Positions 24,799-33,048 are shown, numbered from the stretch's first letter. The stretch is DNA of 34,826 nt from an uncultured Muribaculaceae bacterium (GCA_910576935.1 CAJTKG010000028.1:1-34826); one strand, 5' to 3'. The notes: a model not told the origin generated them from the sequence alone. Numbers and translations are program-made.

Positions 24799-25665
24799 GT
24801 GCCTCAACCGACAGATTCCATAAACACTCAGGCCATACCTTCACCTTCGGCCGATAGCGTCCCCGCCCTGCTGTTCGACATCGACTCGATAGCTTCGCAT
24901 CTGCCTGCTGCCGACACAGTCGCGTGTGCCACGGCTGATAGTGTATCGGTAGTGGCAACTCTCAGAGAGCGCGACCCGAATGCGTGGCTCGAAGGTATCG
25001 AAGGCGCCTCGCGACAGACCGGCATAGGTCGTGATTCGGGAATCCTTACGATACTTGTGCTGCTGTTTGTTTTTCTGGCATTGAATATAAGGAACAGCCG
25101 CCACATATTTTCGCGCTTTTTCGACGAACTCGGTTCGTTCAAAGACCGCAATAACGCCTTTGACGAACATACGTCAAACGAAACCCGGCTGACGCTGCTA
25201 CTCATCGGGCAGTTTATTGTCTGTTCGGGCATTCTGCTTTATGTCACGGCGTCAACCGGGATCCGCCCCGATGACATAGACATATTCACCGGCGTCGCAC
25301 GAACTTCGGGTCTTATGACTGTATACTACATATTTCAGCTTATAGCTTATAACACAATTGGTTATATCTTTACAACTACCGAACGACGGACTGCCTGGAT
25401 CGCCGGATTCAATGCTTCTCAATCGATGCTCGGACTGGCTCTTATCATTCCGGTGTTATTGGCGGTTTTTTATCCGGCAGCCAATATGGCTGTCATTGTG
25501 ATAGCGGCAAGCCTCTATCTTATAGCACGGCTTCTGTTTATCATAAAAGGTTTTAGAATTTTTTTCATAAATTTTTCATCTCTGCTCTATTTTATTTTGT
25601 ACCTTTGCGCCTTAGAAATAATTCCTGTATTATATGTATATAAGATGGCCTTGGTGATAGTCTGA
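24799..25665 (+). CDS. DUF4271 membrane protein
   Basis: This 288-residue protein belongs to DUF4271, a Bacteroidetes membrane family commonly placed next to the hemD-like gene. A soluble, low-complexity N-terminal part (1-74) is followed by about seven helices, beginning ILTILVLLFVFLALNI, and by the conserved RHIFSRFFDE loop. The protein ends with the typical LYLCALEIIPVLYVYKMALV. Start is GTG at 24799, 5 bases after the LOG gene; no in-frame ATG lies nearby. Function is unknown. Codons for YLCAL near its end read as a promoter element for the next gene. Confidence 0.9.
   Translation: MPQPTDSINTQAIPSPSADSVPALLFDIDSIASHLPAADTVACATADSVSVVATLRERDPNAWLEGIEGASRQTGIGRDSGILTILVLLFVFLALNIRNSRHIFSRFFDELGSFKDRNNAFDEHTSNETRLTLLLIGQFIVCSGILLYVTASTGIRPDDIDIFTGVARTSGLMTVYYIFQLIAYNTIGYIFTTTERRTAWIAGFNASQSMLGLALIIPVLLAVFYPAANMAVIVIAASLYLIARLLFIIKGFRIFFINFSSLLYFILYLCALEIIPVLYVYKMALVIV
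25600..25607 (+). promoter_or_regulatory. Candidate -7 element inside the DUF4271 gene (TACCTTTG)
   Basis: TACCTTTG followed by CGCC is a very typical Bacteroidetes -7 element. It sits 91 bases before the hemD GTG start, after a T-rich stretch. It is also in-frame codons for Tyr-Leu-Cys in DUF4271, so it may be a true promoter or a consequence of protein conservation. Confidence 0.4.
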
Positions 25666-25697
25666 GGCCTCGCATAAATTTTGTAAAGCACGCAATA

Positions 25698-26447
25698 GTG
25701 AAGATAAACAAAATACTCGTTTCTCAGCCCAGACCCGCATCTGATAAATCACCGTATTTTGAAATAGCCGATAAATACGGAGTGGAGATTGTTTTTCGAC
25801 CTTTTATAAAGGTCGAAGGTTTGAGTGCCAAGGAATTCCGTCAGCAGAAAGTGTCAATTCTCGATTATTCGGCAGTGATTTTCACGGCCAAGACCGCCAT
25901 TGACCATTTTTTCAGACTTTGCGAGGAAATGAGAGTGAATATCCCCGACACGATGAAATATTTCTGCACCAGCGATACCATCGCCAACTATCTCCAGAAA
26001 TACATCGTCTATCGCAAACGTAAGATTTTCTCGTCGAAGACCGGCCATCTCGCCGACCTTCTGCCTTCGATGTTGAAACACAAGAACGATAAATTCCTGT
26101 TTGTCGTCTCTGATGTCAACAACGGGTCTGAATCTCAGCTTCTGGCTGACAATAATCTTGCCTATACACGCGCCGTTATGTACCGTACGGTCAGCAACGA
26201 CTTTGCCGCCGACGAGCCTTTCGACTACGACATGCTCGTCTTTTTCAGCCCTCAGGGCATCGAGTCTCTGTCGAAGAACTTCCCCGATTTCAATCAGGGT
26301 GACATCAGAATCGCCACATTCGGTGCTGCTACCGCCAAGGCCGTCAAAGACGCCGGTCTGCGACTTGACATCGAGGCTCCGTCGGTCGAAGCGCCTTCAA
26401 TGACGGCAGCCCTCGATTTATATCTGTCGAAAACGGTCGGCAAGTGA
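25698..26447 (+). CDS. hemD: Uroporphyrinogen-III synthase (HemD) family protein
   Basis: HemD cyclises hydroxymethylbilane to uroporphyrinogen III in haem and corrinoid synthesis. The 249-residue protein shows the two-lobe layout of the family: ILVSQPRP at the start, DYSAVIFTAKTAIDHFF (about 56-72), and in the second lobe DMLVFFSPQGIESLSKNF and IRIATFGAATAKAVKDAGL. Sequence in this family is poorly conserved, and Bacteroidetes members next to DUF4271 may be diverged, so catalytic function is likely but not proven. It starts with GTG, 32 bases after DUF4271, and overlaps rnpA by four bases (GTGA). Confidence 0.85.
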   Translation: MKINKILVSQPRPASDKSPYFEIADKYGVEIVFRPFIKVEGLSAKEFRQQKVSILDYSAVIFTAKTAIDHFFRLCEEMRVNIPDTMKYFCTSDTIANYLQKYIVYRKRKIFSSKTGHLADLLPSMLKHKNDKFLFVVSDVNNGSESQLLADNNLAYTRAVMYRTVSNDFAADEPFDYDMLVFFSPQGIESLSKNFPDFNQGDIRIATFGAATAKAVKDAGLRLDIEAPSVEAPSMTAALDLYLSKTVGK

Positions 26448-26881
26448 TAAACAGGCTATATAAAAAAGAAAAACTCTGTTCAGCTGTCGCAATCGAGCAA
26501 CTCTTTAGCCGCGACAGCCTGGCTGACGGTGCGCTTGCCTATCCGCTGCGCGCCGTTTGGCGTTTTAATCCCCGACGCAGCAGCGACGCTCCCTTGTGTT
26601 TTCTTGTCTCGATACCAAAAAAACGGTTGCGTCATGCTGTCGACCGCGTTACCATGCGCCGTCGGGTCCGTGAAGCCTACAGGCTTAATCGCCATGGTGT
26701 TGTATTGCCCGACGGTGCCAGAATCGACATTGCCTTCATATATGTCGCATCAGGGCTGAAATCTTATCGGAGCGTCGAGAGTGCGATGCGCCGTTTGCTT
26801 GAGGCTGTTGCGGCTTCTATAAATGCTCCCGATGATACTCCTCTCATTACCTCTCCTGACAATGAAAATTCGCGCGATTAA
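26444..26881 (+). CDS. rnpA: Ribonuclease P protein component
   Basis: RnpA is the small basic protein that helps the RNase P RNA remove 5' leaders from tRNA precursors. The 145-residue protein contains the opening YKKEKLCSAVAIEQLF, the core FLVSIPKKRLRHAVDRVTMRRRVREAYRLNR (RNA-binding RNR-like motif, about 55-84), and the later IAFIYVAS and ESAMRRLL segments. It has a longer, acidic C-terminal tail. The start is GTG and overlaps hemD by four bases; yidD follows with a 20-base overlap, the classic rnpA-yidD pairing. The usual rpmH neighbour is absent here. Confidence 0.95.
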   Translation: MINRLYKKEKLCSAVAIEQLFSRDSLADGALAYPLRAVWRFNPRRSSDAPLCFLVSIPKKRLRHAVDRVTMRRRVREAYRLNRHGVVLPDGARIDIAFIYVASGLKSYRSVESAMRRLLEAVAASINAPDDTPLITSPDNENSRD

Positions 26882-27119
26882 GAAATTATGTGAGGCGGCA
26901 GATAAGATCGTTGTCGCCTTACTAAGTTTGCCGATCATATTTTATCGCGGTGCCATCTCGCCGATGTTGCCGCCGAGCTGTCGCTACACACCGACATGCA
27001 GTCGGTATGCTCTCGAGGCCTTGCGCCGGCATGGAGCAATAAAAGGGACGTGGCTTGCCGTCAAACGTATACTTCGCTGTCATCCGTGGGGCGGCAGCGG
27101 TTATGACCCCGTGCCGTGA
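26862..27119 (+). CDS. yidD: Membrane protein insertion efficiency factor YidD
   Basis: YidD is a small, membrane-associated helper of YidC-dependent membrane protein insertion. The 85-residue form starts at ATG 26862; an earlier ATG at 26823 would add 13 residues inside rnpA. An amphipathic/hydrophobic N-terminal helix (about residues 14-28) precedes the diagnostic core YRGAISPMLPPSCRYTPTCS with its conserved cysteines, then RYALEALRRHGAIKGTWLAVKRILRCHPWGGSGYDPVP, which closes as in nearly all YidD proteins. Its TGA overlaps the GTG of the TatD-like gene. Confidence 0.95.
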   Translation: MKIRAIKKLCEAADKIVVALLSLPIIFYRGAISPMLPPSCRYTPTCSRYALEALRRHGAIKGTWLAVKRILRCHPWGGSGYDPVP

Positions 27120-27667
27120 AACGACGCGATATCACCGACTTCGACGACGTCCACACCCACGACCGCGATGCCGCCGGCAATGCCGTTATAAATCTATATG
27201 CCGGTGAAGAGCCTTATGACGCAGAGCGTTCTTACAGTATAGGCATACATCCATGGCAAACAGCTGATATCGATGACGACAGACTTGAGTCTCTGATGAC
27301 TTCGATGCGCCGCACCATAGAGACTTATCCAAACATCGTAGCCATAGGTGAAGCCGGCATAGATCGCCTCCGTGGTGCCGACGTCGACCGTCAGGAAATG
27401 ATATTTGCCCGACAAGTTGAATTGAGCCGCGAATTCGATCTCCCCCTTATCATCCATGCCGTCAAATCTTACGACCGGCTTATAGCCTTGCGTCGCCGGC
27501 TGCGTCCTCGGCAGCGATGGATAATACATGGTTTTCGCGGTAAGCCCGAGCTTGCACGGCAGTTGCTCGACGCCGGTTTTGACCTTTCGTTCGGGCGTAT
27601 TCACAATCCGGCGGCATTCATTGCCGTTCCTGCATCGCGGCGTTTCGCCGAGACCGATGACGACTGA
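27116..27667 (+). CDS. TatD-like metal-dependent hydrolase, C-terminally short
   Basis: This 183-residue protein belongs to the TatD family of two-metal hydrolases (nuclease or amidohydrolase-fold phosphodiesterases). All ligand boxes are present: HTH in DDVHTHD (about 12-15), IGEAGID (about 77-83), LIIHAVKS (about 110-117), IIHGFRG (about 135-141) and the aspartate in ETD near 180. The protein then stops after ETDDD, while TatD members normally continue about 25-40 residues with a final helix. The downstream bases do not encode that helix in another phase. It starts with GTG in a four-base overlap with yidD. Activity is therefore uncertain, though the metal site is complete. It converges with the lipoprotein gene across a 15-base gap. 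Confidence 0.88.
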   Translation: MKRRDITDFDDVHTHDRDAAGNAVINLYAGEEPYDAERSYSIGIHPWQTADIDDDRLESLMTSMRRTIETYPNIVAIGEAGIDRLRGADVDRQEMIFARQVELSREFDLPLIIHAVKSYDRLIALRRRLRPRQRWIIHGFRGKPELARQLLDAGFDLSFGRIHNPAAFIAVPASRRFAETDDD

Positions 27668-27682
27668 TCGTCAGGTATCGGC

Positions 27683-28348
27683 TTACTCAAGTCCGGTTAT
27701 CACAATTACTATCCGGCGGTTGTCTGTCGTCGCGAGGTTATACCATATGGTTTCGTTGTCATTGCTGCGCGCTTCGGCTGAGGCATAGCGCAGAGATATC
27801 GGCTCGCCGTCGATTGTCAGAGTTGCCTTTTCAAGCCGCCGGGGTATAGCCCCGGGAATCTCGCCGGCGTCGAAAACGATGCGGCGCCGGGCTTCGATGT
27901 CGATGATGGTATAGCGGCCCCGGCGGTTACTTTCGAAGATGATGCCGCCGTCGTCATAGCGCAGAGTCAGATCATCTGAGACATATCTCATCGATCTGTC
28001 GTCGAGTTGGTCGCTGATATCGGGCACTCTGTCGGTTTGTGTGACCCTTACTTTAACTGTCAGGGGTGCGGGGCGGCCGACATAGACGCTGACAATGGCG
28101 CTCCCGGCTCCTATGGCGTTGACCGTGACTTTGTGTCGGCTGACGTCGGCTTCGGCGGTGACGACTGTCTCGTCAGACGAACCTACAGTGAAGACATCGG
28201 CGTCGTTGACAATGACTTCGGCGCTCTCGCCGGCTTCAAGCGTCAGCTCGGCGGCATTCAGCGACGGATTGGTGACAATCTGTTTTCTGTCACGACCGCA
28301 GCCGCAAAGCAGGATAAAGATAATTATGGCACAGACAGTCTGTTTCAT
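27683..28348 (-). CDS. Predicted lipoprotein with Ig-like (BIG2-type) domain
   Basis: This 221-residue protein has a lipoprotein signal with lipobox LCGC, the lipidated cysteine at residue 17. Residues 30-105 look like a bacterial Ig-like fold of BIG2 type (strands around LTLEAGESAEVIV, SSDETVVTAE, VTVNAIGAGSAIVSVYV). The C-terminal half is beta-rich without a recognised family, with YTIIDIEARRRIVFDAGE and a polar end. It is expected on the periplasmic or outer face of the envelope. It is the last gene of the seven-gene minus-strand operon, coupled to the endonuclease-like gene by a four-base overlap. Function is unknown. Confidence 0.78.
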   Translation of the reverse strand: MKQTVCAIIIFILLCGCGRDRKQIVTNPSLNAAELTLEAGESAEVIVNDADVFTVGSSDETVVTAEADVSRHKVTVNAIGAGSAIVSVYVGRPAPLTVKVRVTQTDRVPDISDQLDDRSMRYVSDDLTLRYDDGGIIFESNRRGRYTIIDIEARRRIVFDAGEIPGAIPRRLEKATLTIDGEPISLRYASAEARSNDNETIWYNLATTDNRRIVIVITGLE

Positions 28349-29373
28349 GGCTTGACGGTTATTATCAGTTTACCGTGGAGGCGCGTGTTGCCGTATGCTA
28401 TGACATGTCGGCCGAGGGTAAGGTTGCTTAGATCAACCGTCTCGCCGGAGACTGAGTTGCCGTCTATAGTCCAGGTTACGTCTGAGGCGATATAAGGGCT
28501 GTAGAGAGTCAGAACCCTGTCTCCGGCGACAGAATATACCGCTTTGAGCGGCAATCGCGGTTCTTCGCTCTCTGACGGCGGTGTGAAAGGTTGTCCGACG
28601 CTGTCGCCCCAGATATATTCGACCAGTTCGGGCAGTGTCACAAACGGATTGCCGCTGCCTTGTGCCTCGGTTATTACCTTATCGCGGTGTTTCTCGAAAT
28701 CATCTACGGGGTCACCGCGATGCCATGCGAGCAACAGCCTGCGGCTGTATGAGTTGAGCAAGGGCCAGTCTCCGTCGAGATATATCATCGGCCCGTAGCT
28801 CTGCCAGAACGACATGGGCCTGACGGCGGCCATATACATGAATATGCGTGCGAAGTCGCCTTTGTAGCGGTCGGCGGGTTCGAAGACATTCGTTTCGGTC
28901 GATGCTATTGTAGCGATACCGCTGCGCCAGAATCCGTTGTCATACAAGGCGTCTTCGACCGTTCCCGGAGGATAATCGCGTTTGCGGGCTATGACATCGA
29001 AATTCGCGGGCACGAGGTTGACAAGGTCTTTGACTATGCTGTCTCCGTAGATGCCGTTCCACCATGCCGCCGGTGCTACGGGCAACAGTTCGATGCCCTG
29101 CGGCGGTTCGACGGCGATGTTGCCGAGACGGTAGTCGCGGCTGTCTGAGTAGAAGTCGGTGAGCGAATTGTCCTCTCTCACGGCATAGCGGCCCGTTACG
29201 GCCCATGCTCCCGTGCTGCCGAGGGTTGTGGTGACGAGCCGTGTCGGACCTGCCTGTCTGATTTTGGAGCTTATCTCGCGGCCCGTGAGGCCGCGGAAGT
29301 CGTCGGCCTCAAAGGCTTGGGCTATGAGGCATGTCAGACATAAAAGCAAGATTGATGTTACCGTCCTGATCAT
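28345..29373 (-). CDS. Endonuclease I-like secreted protein lacking catalytic residues
   Basis: This 342-residue exported protein (signal peptide ending IAQA at residue 20) is built like the endonuclease I domain at 4834-6492. It shares EPADRYKGDFARIFMYM (about 165-181), the LLLAWHRGDPV segment and GNPFVTLPELVEYIWGDS (241-258). The active site has been lost. Aligning the shared P-x-x-WW anchor, REH becomes LLP (residues 96-98), DLNH becomes DLVN (116-119), and the metal-binding asparagine becomes I128. The fold is retained but hydrolysis is not expected; it may bind nucleic acid or another ligand. A beta-rich tail (about 270-342) replaces the T9SS end. Its ATG overlaps the esterase stop by four bases. 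Confidence 0.88.
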   Translation of the reverse strand: MIRTVTSILLLCLTCLIAQAFEADDFRGLTGREISSKIRQAGPTRLVTTTLGSTGAWAVTGRYAVREDNSLTDFYSDSRDYRLGNIAVEPPQGIELLPVAPAAWWNGIYGDSIVKDLVNLVPANFDVIARKRDYPPGTVEDALYDNGFWRSGIATIASTETNVFEPADRYKGDFARIFMYMAAVRPMSFWQSYGPMIYLDGDWPLLNSYSRRLLLAWHRGDPVDDFEKHRDKVITEAQGSGNPFVTLPELVEYIWGDSVGQPFTPPSESEEPRLPLKAVYSVAGDRVLTLYSPYIASDVTWTIDGNSVSGETVDLSNLTLGRHVIAYGNTRLHGKLIITVKP

Positions 29374-30695
29374 GCCTCGCCCTGAGATGCCGGACGGACT
29401 CCCGCCTTTGGTGTCGTGACATTGAACCGGCGGGTATAGCGTCGGCCCGACGCCGAGTCTGTGATGCATACAACACCGTCGCCGATGTTTATCGAAGTGT
29501 GCTCGAGTTCGGCCACTTCGGGCGGTATCATGATGATGGCGCGGACTCGTCCGTTCTGGTCGCAGATCTGAAGGCCGGCGTCTGTTACAGCCCACAGATT
29601 GCCGTTTGAGTCAAAAGCCATGCCTGAGACGATGAGCCGGGTCGGCGTGTAGCTGTGAAGGTAGTAGAATCGTTGGCCGTAGCGGCGTCGGCCGGTGGCT
29701 TTGTCGATGATATACTGGTTGAGCCAGTTGCCGCCGGCGTCGGCCACGGCGACAAGGCTGCTGTCGGGATAGACGGCCTCGACGGTCTGTCCTGTCTCAA
29801 ACGGCGTTTTATATTTTTCTGATTGCTCTGATTTCCAGATTCTGTCGTCGGTGAGTATATCTTTGAGCATACCGTTGCCGCTCGGTTTCGATGCGAGCGG
29901 TTTGCTCCAGAGCGTTGTCATCATGTCGGCGAATATCTCGTTACTGCGTCTGACACTGTGGACGCCTTCGCCCCAGTCGAAAGTGCTGTCATAGCCGGCG
30001 AAGTCGAGGGCTGTGCCCAGCATGGCGTTGGCTTCATACCAAGAACCGAAAATCGGATTCCAGCAATCGTCATATCCGTCCTGGATGAATAGTTTGATGT
30101 CGCGGGGCTCTGATTTGCGCACGAGAGCCTGTAGCTCGTTGCCGCCGCGCATGGGCACGAACGTGCCGCAGCCGCTGTAGACCTTGCCGAATAGATCGGG
30201 ACGGTTCCAGGCGGCGGCAAAGGCGGCTATGCCGCTGCTGCTCAAACCCATTATCATGCGCCGCTGCGGGTCGTCGGTGATTGTGGCCCGGTTGCCGACA
30301 ACGGTTTTGACAGCAGGCAGTAGCTCGGTCTCGAGAAACGAGGCGAAACGGCCGTCTATGGCGTCGAACTCATTGCTGCGGTTATATCTGACAACGTTGC
30401 CGTCGGCATCGCACACGACGCCCGGCCGGAGGAAGACACAGACGGTCGGAGGCATGACTCCGGCTTTCGTCAGGCTGTCGATGACCGACGAGGCGTTGCA
30501 GAGCTCGCCGTCGAGACCGACATACAGGGCGCAGGTGTCACCCTCGGTGATACCGTCGGGAACGGCGACGACGTAACTGTGGGTCGTGCCGGGGTATATG
30601 GCCGAGCTGCCGAGAGATGTCCCGGTTTTGTCGTAAGCGGCGTTGGCGATGACGCATGTGCAGGCCGCGACAAGCGTGAGCAACAGTTTTTTCAT
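29370..30695 (-). CDS. Exported Fes/esterase D-type alpha/beta hydrolase with propeller-like tail
   Basis: This 441-residue protein has a signal peptide (cleavage near NAA, residue 20). Residues 30-265 are an esterase D/enterochelin-esterase-like alpha/beta hydrolase (PF00756): the nucleophile S152 in MGLSSSGIAAF (usual GxSxGG, here SSG), an acidic residue in IQDGYDDCW (D206 or D209) and H246 in GVHSVRRS. The rest (about 290-430) resembles an SMP-30/gluconolactonase-type beta-propeller fragment, with VAVADAGGNWL and FDSNGNLWAVTDAGL. The likely role is hydrolysis of an ester on a glycan or siderophore outside the cytoplasm; the substrate is not known. It lies 14 bases after aroQ and overlaps the next gene by four bases. 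Confidence 0.85.
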   Translation of the reverse strand: MKKLLLTLVAACTCVIANAAYDKTGTSLGSSAIYPGTTHSYVVAVPDGITEGDTCALYVGLDGELCNASSVIDSLTKAGVMPPTVCVFLRPGVVCDADGNVVRYNRSNEFDAIDGRFASFLETELLPAVKTVVGNRATITDDPQRRMIMGLSSSGIAAFAAAWNRPDLFGKVYSGCGTFVPMRGGNELQALVRKSEPRDIKLFIQDGYDDCWNPIFGSWYEANAMLGTALDFAGYDSTFDWGEGVHSVRRSNEIFADMMTTLWSKPLASKPSGNGMLKDILTDDRIWKSEQSEKYKTPFETGQTVEAVYPDSSLVAVADAGGNWLNQYIIDKATGRRRYGQRFYYLHSYTPTRLIVSGMAFDSNGNLWAVTDAGLQICDQNGRVRAIIMIPPEVAELEHTSINIGDGVVCITDSASGRRYTRRFNVTTPKAGVRPASQGEA

Positions 30696-30709
30696 GGCAT
30701 GAGAGTTTT

Positions 30710-31135
30710 TTAGAATTGCATTATGGCCTCGACGGCGAGACGGTATGAGTCTTCGCCGAATCCGGCGATTGTGCCGCGGCATACGGGCGCTATGAGCGAC
30801 CGATGTCTTATCTCCTCGCGGGCCGCGACGTTTGATAGATGTATCTCTACCACGGGCGTCTCAATGGCGGCGATGGCGTCGGCGATGGCGAGCGAGGTAT
30901 GGGTATATGCTCCCGCGTTGAGGACGATGCCGGCATATTCGGAGCCGAAACCGGCTTCGTGGAGGCGGTCGATGATCGCTCCCTCGCAGTTGCTCTGGAA
31001 GTAGTCGATTGTGACGCCTCCGAAGTCGTGGCGCAGCGAGGCGACGATGTCGTCCATCGTGCGCGAGCCGTAGATGTCGGGCTGGCGTCGTCCCGTGAGA
31101 TTGAGGTTCGGACCGTTGATGACCAGTATTTTCAT
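30710..31135 (-). CDS. aroQ: 3-dehydroquinate dehydratase, type II
   Basis: The third step of the shikimate pathway: anti-elimination of water from 3-dehydroquinate in the cytoplasm. The 141-residue protein has the full type II pattern: INGPNLNLTGRRQPDIYG (6-23) with R17 and Y22, QSNCEG (48-52, where many enzymes read QSNHEG), LNAGAYTHTS (72-81) with N73 and H79, and EIHLSNVAAREEIRHRS (97-113) with H99 and R110. All catalytic residues are present. Length matches the family, which is a dodecamer. It sits between the Mrp ATPase and the esterase, with a 9-base gap upstream. Confidence 0.96.
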   Translation of the reverse strand: MKILVINGPNLNLTGRRQPDIYGSRTMDDIVASLRHDFGGVTIDYFQSNCEGAIIDRLHEAGFGSEYAGIVLNAGAYTHTSLAIADAIAAIETPVVEIHLSNVAAREEIRHRSLIAPVCRGTIAGFGEDSYRLAVEAIMQF

Positions 31136-31144
31136 GAGTTACAG

Positions 31145-32242
31145 CTATTTTTTTACTTCTACGTGATGTGTCGGGGGCAGGGTGGCGTTACGTTGTTCGA
31201 CGGCGTCGATTACTTCGTGTGCCAGATGTATGAATGACATCGATGTCATGGTGTCGGCAGCCGCTATGGGATCGCCGTTGTCGCTGTGCTCGCCGACAGA
31301 GGCTACCAGAGGTATCTGTGACAGCAGGCGCACACCGAGTTCTTCGGCGAGTTTGACGGCTCCGCCTTCGCCGAAGATATAGTATCGCTCGTCGGGGTGG
31401 GATTCGGGCGTAAACCAGGCCATGTTTTCGACGATGCCGAGAACGGGTACTGCAATCTTTTCATCTGAAAACATCGCAAGTCCTTTGCGGGCGTCTGCCA
31501 GGGCAACCTGCTGCGGAGTCGAGACGATGACGACGCCGGTTATGCCGAGGGTCTGTACGAGGGTGAGATGTATGTCACTCGTGCCGGGAGGCATGTCGAT
31601 CAGGAAATAGTCGAGCTCTCCCCAGTCGGCCTGTTCGATGAGCTGTTTGAGTGCGTTCGAGGCCATGGTGCCGCGCCAGACGACCGGACTGTTCTTGTCG
31701 ACAAGGAAGCCTATTGACAGCAATTTGACACCGAAGCGTTCGACCGGGATGATCTTGTTGACGCCGTCGACTTCGTGCATATAGAGCTGTTCGTCTTCGA
31801 CCCCAAACATCTTGGGTATCGACGGACCGAAGATATCGGCGTCGAGGAGTCCCACGGTATAGCCTTCGCGGGCGAGCGCCACCGCGAGGTTGGCGGCAAC
31901 TGTCGATTTGCCGACACCGCCTTTGCCCGACGATATGCCGATAATGTTTTTTACGCCCGGCAGCGGGTCGCTCTTTGGCGCCGGTGCCGCCCGGCGGGTC
32001 TTGACTTTTATTTCAGCCTCGATCTCGGGCGACGCAAATGTGCGAAGGGCTGTCTCGGCCGATTTGACGATTGATTTGATGAACGGATCGGTCGGTTTGT
32101 CGAAAATGAGCGAGAAGCTCACTTTGTTGCCGTCGATGCGAAGATCGTCTTCGACCATACCGGCCTCGACGATGTTTTTGCCCGTGCCCGGATAACGCAC
32201 CGTGGCGAGAGCGTCATGTATAAGTTTTGGATATAGTGTCAT
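31145..32242 (-). CDS. Mrp/ApbC-type iron-sulfur cluster carrier ATPase
   Basis: This 365-residue cytoplasmic P-loop ATPase of the Mrp/NBP35 family transfers iron-sulfur clusters to target proteins. An N-terminal MIP18-like (DUF59) domain covers about 1-85. The deviant Walker A motif GKGGVGKST is at 106-114, followed by LLDADIFGPSIPKMFG, IDMPPGTSDIHLTLVQ and ENMAWFTPE near the end. The C-terminal CxxC found in many Mrp proteins is replaced by a TPESHPDERYYIFG-type segment, common in Bacteroidetes homologues. The start at 32242 fits the normal N terminus; a longer reading would run into trmB. It lies 20 bases after trmB. Confidence 0.94.
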   Translation of the reverse strand: MTLYPKLIHDALATVRYPGTGKNIVEAGMVEDDLRIDGNKVSFSLIFDKPTDPFIKSIVKSAETALRTFASPEIEAEIKVKTRRAAPAPKSDPLPGVKNIIGISSGKGGVGKSTVAANLAVALAREGYTVGLLDADIFGPSIPKMFGVEDEQLYMHEVDGVNKIIPVERFGVKLLSIGFLVDKNSPVVWRGTMASNALKQLIEQADWGELDYFLIDMPPGTSDIHLTLVQTLGITGVVIVSTPQQVALADARKGLAMFSDEKIAVPVLGIVENMAWFTPESHPDERYYIFGEGGAVKLAEELGVRLLSQIPLVASVGEHSDNGDPIAAADTMTSMSFIHLAHEVIDAVEQRNATLPPTHHVEVKK

Positions 32243-32262
32243 GAGATTTATGTTTTTATATG

Positions 32263-33042
32263 TTATTCTTTGTCGAGAAGGGCGAGTTGGTCGGGCATAC
32301 ACTGGGCTATCCCGCGCGGGTAGCTGTGGTAGTCGTCGCGGTCAATGTCAGAGTCGTCGACGGGCTTGATGATGCGGTCTGACGGCAGACGGAATGAGAT
32401 ATACTTTATTGATTTGCCCCGCGCGAGCCATTGCTGTTCATAATAAGTCTTTATTTCTTTTACGTAGTTGTCGCCGGGGCTTGCATATAGGTCGTCGGTC
32501 TCGTCTATGACCTCGAGACCGTTGGCAGCGATGAGGCGTGAGGTGTAGGCGTAGAGGAACGGACTGTCGGTCTTCAGGTTGATGATGCCGCCGTCGCGCA
32601 GTATGCGCCCATAGATGCCCAGAAAACGGTCTGACGTGAGGCGTTTCGACGCTTTTTTCATCTGTGGATCGGGAAAAGTGATCCATATCTCGCTGACTTC
32701 GCCGGGTGCGAAGAACGCGTCGATGAGTTCGATCGATGTCCGCAGAAAGGCGACGTTTGTCATCCCCGTTGTAACGGCATCGGTTGCCCCCGTCCACATG
32801 CGTGCTCCTTTGATATCGACGCCTATATAATTGCATTCGGGACGTCGGCGTGCGAGGCCGACGGTGTATTCGCCTTTGCCGCAGCCGAGTTCGAGCACAA
32901 TCGGATTGTCGTTGCCGAAATAGCGCTGATGCCACTGCCCGCGCAGTTCGAAACCTTCGTTTTGCAGGCGTGAGAACGGATATTGGAAGACACAGCTGTA
33001 TGTGTCCATATCGGCGAATTTCTTGAGCTTGTTTTTTCCCAT
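32263..33042 (-). CDS. trmB: tRNA (guanine-N7-)-methyltransferase
   Basis: TrmB makes m7G46 in the variable loop of tRNAs using S-adenosylmethionine. The 259-residue protein has the Rossmann SAM motif LELGCGKGEYTVGLA (about 50-64), the acidic NYIGVDIKGARMW segment, and the diagnostic IWITFPDPQMKKASKRLTSDRFL (about 118-140) that sets substrate and catalytic residues. The C-terminal part continues beyond the E. coli length with a polar tail (PVDDSDIDRDDYHSYPRGI). It follows the leucine-rich repeat gene by only 6 bases, so it is probably translated from the same transcript. Confidence 0.96.
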   Translation of the reverse strand: MGKNKLKKFADMDTYSCVFQYPFSRLQNEGFELRGQWHQRYFGNDNPIVLELGCGKGEYTVGLARRRPECNYIGVDIKGARMWTGATDAVTTGMTNVAFLRTSIELIDAFFAPGEVSEIWITFPDPQMKKASKRLTSDRFLGIYGRILRDGGIINLKTDSPFLYAYTSRLIAANGLEVIDETDDLYASPGDNYVKEIKTYYEQQWLARGKSIKYISFRLPSDRIIKPVDDSDIDRDDYHSYPRGIAQCMPDQLALLDKE

Positions 33043-33048
33043 CGCTGT

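Noticed and set aside
29374..29595. Extended N terminus of the endonuclease-like protein
   Set aside because: It overlaps the esterase gene and would bury the signal peptide; ATG 29373 gives a clean leader and an ATGA overlap.
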